From positions 1 to 46,288 of the forward strand of contig JAFSDL010000045.1 in the NCBI GenBank assembly GCA_017436285.1: DNA of 46,288 nt. Reading direction: 5' to 3'. Positions 6,783 through 14,457 of this stretch are shown piece by piece. The notes beneath the pieces are model-generated. The model was not told the DNA's origin and searched no databases. It worked only from the letters and a program-made list of their open reading frames with translations. The number at the start of each line of letters is the position of its first letter. Position 1 is the stretch's first letter. This stretch comes from Clostridia bacterium (GTDB lineage: Bacteria; Bacillota; Clostridia; Oscillospirales; Acutalibacteraceae). Both the position numbers and the translations under genes were made by a program.

Positions 6783-7817
6783 TTAAAAACATTTTCCGCT
6801 TTTGCAATCCTGAGTGTTACCGCCACGATAACAAAGTTCGTTTTCACATTCATTGTTTTCAAAGAAGCTTATAAGATTATTTACAGTTGTTTCTGCGATA
6901 TTTTCAAGAGCTTCTTCTGTTAAGAAAGCCTGATGGGATGTAACAATAACATTGGGCATTGAAATAAGCCTAGCCAAAGTATCATCTTCCATAATATGCC
7001 CCGAATTATCTTCAAAGAAAATATCAGACTCTTCCTCATAAACATCAAGGCAGGCAGCACCAACCTTACGGGATTTAATACCCATAAGAAGAGCTTCAGC
7101 ATCTACAAGACCGCCTCTTGAGGTATTGAGAATAACAACACCTTTTTTACACTTTTCAAGAGCATTTTCATCAATAATATGATTGGTTTCCTCAGTCAAC
7201 GGACAATGAAGCGATATAATATCACTATTCTCAAAAAGCTCGTCAAGTTCAACATATCTTATGGTATCACCATTGTCAAGGTCGTTTGCTTTAAACTTAT
7301 CATAGGCTAAAACCCTCATTCCAAAACCACGGCAAATATCAATAAAAACTCTGCCTATTCGCCCTGTTCCGATAACACCAACGGTTTTACCATGCAAGTC
7401 AAAGCCTGTAAGATTTGCAAGGCTGAAATTATAATCTCTTGAACGAATATAGGCTTTATGAATTCTGCGGATTGATGTTAAAAGGAGAGCCATTGTATGC
7501 TCTGCAACTGCATAGGGTGAATATGCAGGAACGCGCAAAACATGAAGTTTTCCATATGCATATTTCATATCAACATTATTAAAGCCTGCGCAACGAAGAG
7601 CTAGAACATTAACGCCCATTTCATTAAGCTTATCTATTACAACAGCATTAATTGTATCATTAACAAACGCACAAACACCGTCAAAGCCTTTTGCCAAATC
7701 AACGGTATCTTCATTTAACTTTGTTTCAAAATATTTTAATTTAATTCCTTTTTCCTGACCGTATTTTTCAAAAGACGGTTTATCATAAGGTTTTGCATCA
7801 AAAAAAGCAATTTTCAT
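6783..7817 (-). CDS. ldhA: D-lactate dehydrogenase (2-hydroxyacid dehydrogenase)
   Basis: The 344-residue product resembles LdhA along its whole length. It reduces pyruvate to D-lactate with NADH, or possibly acts on a related 2-oxo acid. Motifs: ALRCAGFNNVD (73-83), the NAD-binding VIGTGRIG (148-155), NTSRG with the substrate Arg234, DVYEEE with catalytic Glu263, and TSHQAFLT with catalytic His295. The last 20 residues form a tail with three cysteines (ELCYRGG..DCKSGKCF) that goes past the usual LdhA end. It sits 13 bp before the second Gfo/Idh gene and 42 bp after the anion transporter, so its job may be tied to a hydroxy or keto acid made in this cluster rather than to general fermentation. 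Confidence 0.9.
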   Translation of the reverse strand: MKIAFFDAKPYDKPSFEKYGQEKGIKLKYFETKLNEDTVDLAKGFDGVCAFVNDTINAVVIDKLNEMGVNVLALRCAGFNNVDMKYAYGKLHVLRVPAYSPYAVAEHTMALLLTSIRRIHKAYIRSRDYNFSLANLTGFDLHGKTVGVIGTGRIGRVFIDICRGFGMRVLAYDKFKANDLDNGDTIRYVELDELFENSDIISLHCPLTEETNHIIDENALEKCKKGVVILNTSRGGLVDAEALLMGIKSRKVGAACLDVYEEESDIFFEDNSGHIMEDDTLARLISMPNVIVTSHQAFLTEEALENIAETTVNNLISFFENNECENELCYRGGNTQDCKSGKCF

Positions 7818-7859
7818 TATGTGTCACTCCTTATTTTTATTAGTATGTTCAACATTTAC

Positions 7860-8990
7860 CTATATAGCATTAAAAGCCAACATAAACCCTGTTAATGAAA
7901 CAAGGAACAAAAGGTTAAGAAGAGTAAAATGCTTCATAAAATGTCCTGTCATCATAGGATTTCGTTTGGTATATTCTCTGAATGTTATAAGACTTGCAAG
8001 GGATGAAATTAATGTTCCCACGCCGCCGATATTAACACCAACTAATAAATCCTTGTAATTTTCAGTAAACTGAGAAAGAAGAATTGCCGACGGTACATTG
8101 CTTATAAACTGGCAGGAAAGAATACTGACTAAAAGAGTGTTCTTTTCCAAAAGTAATGAAAAGAAGCTTCTTACAACATCAATTCTTGCCATATTACCTG
8201 CAAAAATGAAGAAGAAAACGAAGGTTAAAAGCAAAGGATAATCGACCTTTTTCAGGGCGGTTCTATCTGCAAAAATAAGAACCAAAGGAATTATTATCAA
8301 ACCAATCCAATAAGGTATGCCCCTGAAAACAATTGCAATTGCCAAAGCAAAAAGAACAAGATATAATGCAACTCTTAAAGGGGGTAGTTTAGAATAATCC
8401 TCTTTTATGGAAAGAGGTTCGGGTTTAATAAAAACAATGCAACAAATTGTTATTAAAGTGATTGCAATAATAAATGGCGGTGCCATTATTTTCACAAATT
8501 CGCTAGTTTCTATATTAAATTTTGAATAAAGATAAAGGTTCTGAGGGTTTCCGAAGGGTGTCAGCATCCCACCTAAGTTTGCTGCAATATTCTGCATAAC
8601 AAAGGTGAATGCCATATATTTCTCTTTTCTGGTTTTACGAAGCACATAGTAGCCTAAAGGCAAAAATGTTAAAAGCGCCATATCGTTTGCAATAAGCATT
8701 GAGCCAATAAAAGTTATGTAAACAAGAGCTAAAACACTTAATCGGGCATTTTTGAATACCTGCACTATCGCTTTTGCAAGAGTATAAAAGAATCGGATGT
8801 TTCTCAAAGCGCAAACTACAGCTAAAACGCAGAAAAGACAAGTAAGAGTTTTGAAATCAAAATAGCCTATATATTCCTTATCGAAAGGCACGAAAAAACA
8901 GGTAATGACCGCGGCTGCGAAAGCAACCACGGTCACAGTATTCTTTTTCAAAAATCTGACAACTTTCTGAGAAAAAACAGATAAAGACAT
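7860..8990 (-). CDS. SLC13/ArsB-type anion (carboxylate) transporter
   Basis: A 376-residue membrane protein with about ten hydrophobic segments and two conserved re-entrant stretches: NLGGMLTPFGNPQNLYLYS in the first half and CQFISNVPSAILLSQF in the second. The GNPQN and SNVPSA pair is typical of the ion transporter superfamily that includes SLC13 dicarboxylate carriers, CitM and ArsB/NhaD. Transport of an organic anion is the natural guess; sulfate, arsenite or sodium/proton exchange cannot be excluded. It lies between the SGNH esterase and the D-lactate dehydrogenase on the same strand. That position points to uptake or release of a carboxylate linked to the cluster. The ribosome binding site (AAAGAAG) is weak. 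Confidence 0.85.
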   Translation of the reverse strand: MSLSVFSQKVVRFLKKNTVTVVAFAAAVITCFFVPFDKEYIGYFDFKTLTCLFCVLAVVCALRNIRFFYTLAKAIVQVFKNARLSVLALVYITFIGSMLIANDMALLTFLPLGYYVLRKTRKEKYMAFTFVMQNIAANLGGMLTPFGNPQNLYLYSKFNIETSEFVKIMAPPFIIAITLITICCIVFIKPEPLSIKEDYSKLPPLRVALYLVLFALAIAIVFRGIPYWIGLIIIPLVLIFADRTALKKVDYPLLLTFVFFFIFAGNMARIDVVRSFFSLLLEKNTLLVSILSCQFISNVPSAILLSQFTENYKDLLVGVNIGGVGTLISSLASLITFREYTKRNPMMTGHFMKHFTLLNLLFLVSLTGFMLAFNAI

Positions 8991-9075
8991 TTTGTGACTT
9001 CTTTCTTATTAAACTTTCTATTAACTTTAACACCGAACGGCATTATAGCACAAAGTTCACCGAAAATCTACCAAT

Positions 9076-9861
9076 TTATTTATATTTAATATCTGTATTT
9101 ACAAAAGCTATATTTTTAAAATCATCGGGATTTTTACGAACGATATAATCAATGTAGGAATCAATCATATTGGCAGTAAAAATATAACCCATAGGATTCA
9201 TATGACCATAAAGGAAAAACTTTTCTCTAAAGCGTCCATCATAAACAGGCCCATATTTATGAATATCCAGAACATAAGAATTACTGAAAACCTTTGTTAA
9301 ATCATAAAGACCCTTTATTGTTTCATTGGTCTGGTCTTCTCTTCCTCTGTAATTATCATTCGGAAAGGTTACAAAGAAAAACTTTGCATCGGGACTTATT
9401 TCTTTATATCGGCTTATAATCTGAGCATAATTGCCTATAAAGGTAGGCTTATTATTGCGGTAATCGTTGGGGTCGATATCTTCCGCACCGCCGATCTCTA
9501 AGCCACCGTTATAAACATCATTTACACCTAAAGCGATAACATAAGCCTGACATTTTTTATCTTCATCCCAGAAGCCGTTAGCCTCTGCAAAGGAATCAAG
9601 ATATTCTCTTGCAGTCATACCGCCTCGGGAGAAATTATAGGCTTTAAGCCCGTTTTTTCTTGCAATATACTGACCCCAGGAATATTCGAACATATCATAA
9701 TAGCTCTTATTCCCCTGCTCATCACAGGCTTCAAACTCACCTGAGGAAAGACTATCGCCAATAAAGGCGATAGTCCTGAAAATTGATGTATAGCTATAAC
9801 CCTCAACTAATCTGTCAAGTGGTTTTTCATCAGGGTTATATAACAAATCGTTCCAATTCAT
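9076..9861 (-). CDS. SGNH/GDSL-family hydrolase (probable esterase)
   Basis: A 261-residue protein. IAFIGDSLSSG places the nucleophile at Ser37, SRGGMTAREYL supplies the block-II glycine, LGVND has the oxyanion Asn114, and LYGHMNPMGY has His220. The usual Asp three residues before the catalytic His is not there (Leu217), so the triad may use another acid or a Ser-His pair. Members remove acyl groups from sugars or other small esters. No signal peptide is visible, so it should act in the cytosol. The ATG at 9861 is one base after the stop of the upstream Gfo/Idh gene and has GAGGAC before it, which argues for coupling; the longer frame to 9912 overlaps that gene and is not likely. Confidence 0.87.
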   Translation of the reverse strand: MNWNDLLYNPDEKPLDRLVEGYSYTSIFRTIAFIGDSLSSGEFEACDEQGNKSYYDMFEYSWGQYIARKNGLKAYNFSRGGMTAREYLDSFAEANGFWDEDKKCQAYVIALGVNDVYNGGLEIGGAEDIDPNDYRNNKPTFIGNYAQIISRYKEISPDAKFFFVTFPNDNYRGREDQTNETIKGLYDLTKVFSNSYVLDIHKYGPVYDGRFREKFFLYGHMNPMGYIFTANMIDSYIDYIVRKNPDDFKNIAFVNTDIKYK

Positions 9862-9862
9862 A

Positions 9863-11131
9863 TTAGTCCTCATCGGGATGCTCTGCTCTGTAAGCAGCAA
9901 TTGCATCATCATAAGCCTTCATAGTTTCCTCATTGGGAACATATTCTGCTTTTTCTGTGTTAGCAATTGTAGGAGGATTGCCCTTTGAATCGAAGCAAGG
10001 AGTAAGGAAATCGTTTTCCCAGAGCTTTCTGTCCTCTTCCTTGCGGAAATCGGGAATATCATAGGGCTTACCGTATTCCATAGCACTTCTGTGACCGAGG
10101 ATTGCAACGGAAGCCATTGTTGTTGCGAAATACTCGTCAAACATAGGCTTTCTGTTTTCGCGGATAGCATTGAAGAATTCTCTGACAATGAAGAAGTCGC
10201 CACCACCGTGACCTGCTTTTTCTGCAGCCTCTTTTGCATCGGGCTCAAAATCTGCTTCATAGGCAGTAACTCTTTCCATACCCTCGGGAATATGTTCATT
10301 ATTAAAGGAAAGGAGAACCTTACCATCCTCTGCACGAAGATTTTCAATCTGACCCAATTCACCGCAAACACGGTATGTGTTAGCGTGACCGCCGAAATGA
10401 GACCAGCCTGTTACACGGAAAACAGAATTATCATCATTAAGGCAGGTAACAACCGCACTTCTGTCGGGTAATCTCCAATAAAGGTCACCGCCACCGTTTT
10501 CTTCATTAAAGGGAGCAAAAACGGGCATAGCAGTAACTCTCTTGGGGAATGCGCCTGTGATATACATAAGCGGGCCGAGAGAATGTGTTATATAATAAAT
10601 TCTGGGAATATGGTATCTCCAATGCTTTGATGTGGGACAATAGTGAGCAATTTCCTTTTGAGAAAGAATGGGATGGTTATATTCACCCTCGCAGAACAAT
10701 GCCTTACCTAAAACGCCGGACTGATAAACCTTACGCATTTCCTGATTGAATTTCATAAAGGGATAGTTTTCAGCAATCATATAAAAAGCGTTGCTTTTTT
10801 CAACTGCTCTTACAAGCTGAACACCCTCACCCATTGAAATATTTGAGGTGCATTCACTTAAAACGTGAATATTTTTCTCAAGAGCCTTAATAGCATAGGG
10901 AGTATGCTCGTGGAAATAGTTGCAGAGGAAAACTGCCTCTAAGCCCTCGTGATTGATAAACTCATCGAAGCTTGTATAGGTTGTAACATCGGGATGGTCC
11001 GCCTTTGCTTTTTCAAGTCTTTTTTCATTAAAATCGCAAACTGCAACAACCTCACCATTGTTAGCGGCAACACCGTCATAAAAACCGCTTCCGCGACCCA
11101 AACCGAATATACCGAATTTAATTTTTTCCAT
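9863..11131 (-). CDS. Gfo/Idh/MocA-family oxidoreductase, GH109-like (paralogue 1)
   Basis: First gene of the minus-strand cluster, 422 residues. The N-terminal NAD(P)-binding motif is GIFGLGRGSG (7-16), followed by VCDFNEKRLE. Instead of EKP it has ECTS (Glu93). Further motifs are ENYPFMKFN, EGEYNHP, YITHSLGPLM (His183), GHGGGDFF (His308) and YGKPYDIPDF. The same set occurs in the paralogue at 5525-6769, and the THSL and HGGGD positions resemble GH109-type NAD-dependent glycosidases. A likely role is oxidation, epimerisation or oxidative cleavage of a sugar derivative in the cytosol. GGAGG lies before the ATG at 11131 and a promoter can be placed at 11191-11164, so this is probably where the six-gene transcript begins. 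Confidence 0.9.
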   Translation of the reverse strand: MEKIKFGIFGLGRGSGFYDGVAANNGEVVAVCDFNEKRLEKAKADHPDVTTYTSFDEFINHEGLEAVFLCNYFHEHTPYAIKALEKNIHVLSECTSNISMGEGVQLVRAVEKSNAFYMIAENYPFMKFNQEMRKVYQSGVLGKALFCEGEYNHPILSQKEIAHYCPTSKHWRYHIPRIYYITHSLGPLMYITGAFPKRVTAMPVFAPFNEENGGGDLYWRLPDRSAVVTCLNDDNSVFRVTGWSHFGGHANTYRVCGELGQIENLRAEDGKVLLSFNNEHIPEGMERVTAYEADFEPDAKEAAEKAGHGGGDFFIVREFFNAIRENRKPMFDEYFATTMASVAILGHRSAMEYGKPYDIPDFRKEEDRKLWENDFLTPCFDSKGNPPTIANTEKAEYVPNEETMKAYDDAIAAYRAEHPDED

Positions 11132-11163
11132 AATAATACCTCCAAAGGTAATAATTTCACATA

Positions 11164-11191
11164 CTATATTAACACATTGTTATATTTTGTA
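11164..11191 (-). promoter_or_regulatory. Putative promoter of the six-gene oxidoreductase cluster
   Basis: Minus-strand TTTACA at 11191-11186, a 16-bp spacer, and TAATAT at 11169-11164, about 33 bp before the first ATG. Confidence 0.5.
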
Positions 11192-11244
11192 AATAGAAAA
11201 AGTATATAAAAATACAGAATTTTGTTTGACTAAAAAAGCAATTA

Positions 11245-11273
11245 TTGATTTATGTACTGTGTTTTGTTATAAT
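11245..11273 (+). promoter_or_regulatory. Promoter of the Fic gene
   Basis: TTGATT at 11245-11250, a 17-bp spacer and a perfect TATAAT at 11268-11273, 30 bp before the Fic start codon. Confidence 0.75.
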
Positions 11274-11303
11274 TAGGATAATAACAGAAAGAAAGGTAAT
11301 TGT

Positions 11304-12071
11304 ATGAACAAACCACCTTTTAAAATTACAGATAAAATAATTGATTATATAGCTGAAATCACAGAGCTTTCAGACAAGCTTACATCAATTAATAAATCAT
11401 CTTCAAACCCTACCTTAAGAAGAGCAAACAGAATAAAAACCATCCAGGGCTCTCTTGCTATTGAACAGAATTCATTAAGTATAAAACAAGTTACTGCAGT
11501 TATAGACGGCAAGCACGTTCTTGCTCCCCCAAAAGATATTGCAGAAGTAAAAAACGCCTATGAGATATACGAGAGATTGGATGAGCTTGACCCATACTCC
11601 GTTGATGATTTACTGACTGCACACGGTGTTTTAACGCGAGAGCTCGTTGAAGAAAGCGGTGTTTTCCGTTCAGGTCAGGTCGGGGTTGTTGATAACGAAG
11701 GCAATATTATACATTTCGGCACATTGCCTCAATATGTTCCTTCGCTTGTTGAAGATTTACTGAATTGGGTAAGAACAGATGAAACACATCAACTCATCAG
11801 CAGTTGCGTTTTTCACTACGAATTTGAGCTTATTCATCCCTTTGCAGATGGTAACGGAAGGCTCGGAAGATTGTGGCACACCCTTCTTCTTTCAAAATGG
11901 AATCCCCTCTTTGCTTGGCTACCTATTGAATCCATCATTCACAATAATCAAAGTGAATATTATAATGCAATAAACTCTTCAAATGACGAGGGCGAATCCA
12001 CTATTTTTATCGAATTTATGCTTTCGGTAATTAAACAAGCACTTATAGAAGCAATTGAAAACGAAGAATAA
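11304..12071 (+). CDS. Fic-domain protein (probable AMP transferase)
   Basis: A 255-residue protein with the full Fic signature HPFADGNGRLGR at 178-189, whose His178 is the catalytic base. Fic enzymes usually transfer AMP from ATP to hydroxyl side chains of target proteins. An N-terminal helix contains GSLAIEQN: Ser50 and Glu54 fit the inhibitory (S/T)xxxE(G/N) motif except that Gln replaces the final Gly/Asn, so it looks like a class II protein with autoinhibition from the same chain. The last part (LPIESIIHNNQSEYYNAI) matches the substrate-side region of Fic/DOC proteins. It has its own promoter and terminator and no small antitoxin gene beside it. Targets are unknown. The ATG at 11304 follows an AAAGG site. 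Confidence 0.93.
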   Translation: MNKPPFKITDKIIDYIAEITELSDKLTSINKSSSNPTLRRANRIKTIQGSLAIEQNSLSIKQVTAVIDGKHVLAPPKDIAEVKNAYEIYERLDELDPYSVDDLLTAHGVLTRELVEESGVFRSGQVGVVDNEGNIIHFGTLPQYVPSLVEDLLNWVRTDETHQLISSCVFHYEFELIHPFADGNGRLGRLWHTLLLSKWNPLFAWLPIESIIHNNQSEYYNAINSSNDEGESTIFIEFMLSVIKQALIEAIENEE

Positions 12072-12075
12072 AGTT

Positions 12076-12108
12076 AAACGACACCTATCATTACGATAAG
12101 TGTCGTTT
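12076..12108. terminator. Bidirectional terminator after the Fic gene
   Basis: AAACGACACCTATC (12076-12089) pairs with GATAAGTGTCGTTT (12095-12108) with one mismatch. It lies between the convergent Fic and small membrane protein genes. Confidence 0.75.
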
Positions 12109-12116
12109 GTGTTATT

Positions 12117-12491
12117 TTAGAGGTAAATATATATTAGCCTGTGCCACCAATAAGGCCAGAGCATTTCATCTGCACTACCCTGCTTCGACCAGATAGTTTC
12201 CCAGCTTATTTCCTTCCACTCATCATTTTGCTTTTCAAATGTTAAAACATTTCCTACAGTGTTATTATCACAAACATAATAAACCTCTGCGGTTTTTCCG
12301 TCACATTCTAAAACCTTGTAGGACTCAATTTTGCCAAGCATAGCGTTTTCTGTATGGGCATATTTCAATTCTTCGGAATATTTATTTGTTAATATTTCGC
12401 ATTTCAGGAGTGAAACACCCCAAACAACAAGGAACACCAGAACTATCGCCACTGGTATATATAAAGGTAATCTTTTCAGATATTTTTTCAT
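12117..12491 (-). CDS. Small membrane-anchored protein of unknown function
   Basis: A 124-residue protein with a Lys-rich start (MKKYLKRLP) and one hydrophobic segment, about 10-30, that would anchor it with the remainder outside. The outer part has a beta-strand pattern (KVLECDGKTAEVYYVCDNN, TFEKQNDEWKEISWETIWS) and a Trp/Tyr-rich end. Similar layouts occur in small Clostridial proteins of unknown function. GAGGTG lies upstream of the ATG, and a promoter can be placed at 12549-12522. It is divergent from the metallophosphoesterase gene; nothing else hints at a role. Confidence 0.75.
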   Translation of the reverse strand: MKKYLKRLPLYIPVAIVLVFLVVWGVSLLKCEILTNKYSEELKYAHTENAMLGKIESYKVLECDGKTAEVYYVCDNNTVGNVLTFEKQNDEWKEISWETIWSKQGSADEMLWPYWWHRLIYIYL

Positions 12492-12521
12492 CCTAACACC
12501 TCTATTCTTTTTGTTGCACTA

Positions 12522-12549
12522 ATTCTACCACAATAAAATTTTTTGTAAA
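12522..12549 (-). promoter_or_regulatory. Putative promoter of the small membrane protein gene
   Basis: Minus-strand TTTACA at 12549-12544, 16-bp spacer, TAGAAT at 12527-12522. Confidence 0.45.
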
Positions 12550-12623
12550 TCTTTATGACTAAAATGAAACCAAATTGTAATAGCAGGTTACAAAAGGTAA
12601 CAACAAGCAGCTTCGTCATTTTA

Positions 12624-12653
12624 TTGCTTTTTATCCGTTGGATATGGTATAAT
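12624..12653 (+). promoter_or_regulatory. Putative promoter of the metallophosphoesterase gene
   Basis: TTGCTT at 12624-12629, an 18-bp spacer, and TATAAT at 12648-12653, 35 bp before the ATG at 12689. Confidence 0.55.
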
Positions 12654-12688
12654 AATTTTCAGAAGTTAAGTTGTTTGGGGTTGATATT

Positions 12689-13942
12689 ATGAAAAAGAGA
12701 TATAAAATTTTAATTCCGGTTTTATTGATTTTCGCCATAATTGCAGGGATTTTATCTTTATCTATAAGACCTGCATACAGTGGCGTGAATTATGATTCTG
12801 CAAGCACTCAGAACACCACAGATAAAACCATAAAATTCAATTCTGACGGCAAGCTTAAAATTTTACATATTACCGACACACACTTAAAGCAAAACCACAA
12901 TTTTGACCCTACAATATGGTTAGTTGAAAGGGCTTGCGATACGGAAAAGCCTGATATTGTTATGCTTACGGGTGATATTGTTCTCAACTGCGAGAGCGCA
13001 GAAGATACAAAAAAGCTTATAAATGGGCTTATGAATGTTTTTGAGGCAAGGCATATTCCCGTTGCAGTAACCTTTGGTAACCACGATTCAGAAGAGGGCG
13101 CAATGTCACGAGAAGAGCTTATGGCATATTATAATACCTTCTCCTGCTCTGTTTCCATTGATGACGGTGAAGAACTTTCAGGCTGTGGCACATACAATAT
13201 TCCTGTTTTATCTTCCGATGGTGAAGAGATAAAATTCAATCTTTGGGTATTTGATTCAGGTGATTATGATAATGAAGGTCGATATAGCTGTGTTCAGCCC
13301 GACCAGATTGAATGGTACAAAAGGACATCTGACAAGCTCATAAAAGAGAACAACGGAAAGCCTGTGGACTCCCTTGTTTTTCAGCATATAATCGTTGGGG
13401 AAATTTATGATGTGCTTGAAAAATCCGACTCAAAAAAACCTTATGCCTACAAGCATTTATATAACGATGATGAATATTACAGATTTGATCCTGAGCAAAT
13501 AAACTACGGCACAATAAGAGAATACCCCTGCCCCGGTTATGAAAACTTCGGTCAGTTTGATGCTATGGTGGAAAAGGGCGATGTTCTTGCAATGTTCACA
13601 GGCCACGACCACACCAACGCCTTTGGTGTAAAGTACAAAGGCATTGATATTGTAAATTCCTTAAGCACACGATATATCGGTCTCTTCCATTCAACCCAGG
13701 GTGGCTACCGGGTAATTGAAATTGATGAAAAGGACACCTCAACCTACGAAACAAGAGTTGAGCGAATATATGATATATTCGATTCTGAAGCAGTAAAGGA
13801 AGAAAAGCAGAACGGTGATGAATTCACCTACAAAATGGCTCGTGAGTTCGCAGTTAAAGGCAAAATTCAAAAAATCGCAACCGACCTTTGCAGAGAAATT
13901 ACAGAAGCCGTTACGGGTAGGCAGGTTAGTTTTCCTGATTAA
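12689..13942 (+). CDS. Membrane-anchored calcineurin-like metallophosphoesterase
   Basis: A 417-residue protein. Residues 1-27 are a basic start plus one hydrophobic segment, so the enzyme is likely exported and anchored. The metal-binding motifs of the family are present: DTH (63-65), TGD (94-96), FGNHD (129-133) and TGHDH (304-308). These coordinate a two-metal centre that hydrolyses phosphoesters. The order and spacing resemble the purple-acid-phosphatase and YkuE-like outer enzymes, but the substrate is not evident. The frame extends to a TTG at 12671, but the ATG at 12689 has GGGG upstream and starts the basic signal region. It stands alone between a divergent small membrane protein and the tRNA-fMet unit; no terminator was found after it. 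Confidence 0.9.
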   Translation: MKKRYKILIPVLLIFAIIAGILSLSIRPAYSGVNYDSASTQNTTDKTIKFNSDGKLKILHITDTHLKQNHNFDPTIWLVERACDTEKPDIVMLTGDIVLNCESAEDTKKLINGLMNVFEARHIPVAVTFGNHDSEEGAMSREELMAYYNTFSCSVSIDDGEELSGCGTYNIPVLSSDGEEIKFNLWVFDSGDYDNEGRYSCVQPDQIEWYKRTSDKLIKENNGKPVDSLVFQHIIVGEIYDVLEKSDSKKPYAYKHLYNDDEYYRFDPEQINYGTIREYPCPGYENFGQFDAMVEKGDVLAMFTGHDHTNAFGVKYKGIDIVNSLSTRYIGLFHSTQGGYRVIEIDEKDTSTYETRVERIYDIFDSEAVKEEKQNGDEFTYKMAREFAVKGKIQKIATDLCREITEAVTGRQVSFPD

Positions 13943-13986
13943 AAGTTTAACTCAAAAAAGAAATTTACTTTTTGCATAAAAAATGC

Positions 13987-14015
13987 TTGACAACATATAA
14001 TTATAGTGTTATAAT
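13987..14015 (+). promoter_or_regulatory. Promoter of the initiator tRNA
   Basis: Perfect TTGACA at 13987-13992, 17-bp spacer, perfect TATAAT at 14010-14015, 34 bp before the tRNA. Confidence 0.88.
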
Positions 14016-14049
14016 ACTCAAGCACTCGAGAGAGGGCATAAGTAAATAT

Positions 14050-14127
<78 letters not shown>

Positions 14128-14134
14128 ATAAAAT

Positions 14135-14168
14135 AAAAGATACCTAATAGGGTGTCTTTTATTTTTTT
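14135..14168 (+). terminator. Terminator after tRNA-fMet
   Basis: AAAAGATACC (14135-14144) pairs with GGTGTCTTTT (14151-14160) and is followed by ATTTTTTT. Confidence 0.85.
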
Positions 14169-14181
14169 ATATAGTTTTCGA

Positions 14182-14281
14182 AGTGGGATTTGAACCACCT
14201 CGCCGAAGGCGAACATAATCGGGTGTTCGCGTAGCGAATGATGGGCAGAGCCCATCAAATCCCACCTCCGCAACCAATAAA
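14182..14281. repeat. Multi-hairpin element carrying an inverted and a direct copy of the tRNA-fMet 3' end
   Basis: GTGGGATTT (14182-14190) and AAATCCCAC (14257-14265) form an outer stem. Inside are three small stems: CGCC-GAA-GGCG, TTCGC-GTA-GCGAA and GATGGGC-AGA-GCCCATC. The right side (14255-14281) repeats exactly 27 bases of the tRNA end and its flank (14106-14132), including CCTCCGCAACCA. The left side is an inverted copy of the T-arm (GTGGTTCAAATCCCAC read on the minus strand). The whole could fold as a four-way junction. No protein or integrase is nearby. Confidence 0.7.
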
Positions 14282-14282
14282 G

Positions 14283-14316
14283 AAAGAACACCTTTTGGGT
14301 GTTCTTTTCTTTTTTC
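14283..14316 (+). terminator. Second terminator, after the duplicated tRNA end
   Basis: AAAGAACACC (14283-14292) pairs with GGTGTTCTTT (14298-14307), followed by a T-rich run to 14316. Confidence 0.8.
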
Positions 14317-14391
14317 GTTATGACAGATTGAACCACATGGGCAATGGAAAGAAAATTTATAAATTCTTAATAAGTTACAGTCCAAAAAACA

Positions 14392-14420
14392 TTGATATTT
14401 ATTGTGTTTTAGTATATTAT
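14392..14420 (+). promoter_or_regulatory. Putative promoter of the FAD oxidoreductase gene
   Basis: TTGATA at 14392-14397, 17-bp spacer, TATTAT at 14415-14420. Confidence 0.55.
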
Positions 14421-14457
14421 TTTAAATAGATTAACAAATTATGGGAAACATATATTT

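Noticed and set aside
9863-9912. Longer start for the SGNH hydrolase
   Set aside because: It would overlap the upstream gene; ATG 9861 has a good site and is one base after that stop.
11304-12491. Fic plus small membrane protein as a toxin-antitoxin pair
   Set aside because: The genes converge, are separated by a terminator, and the small protein is membrane-anchored; Fic carries its own inhibitory helix.
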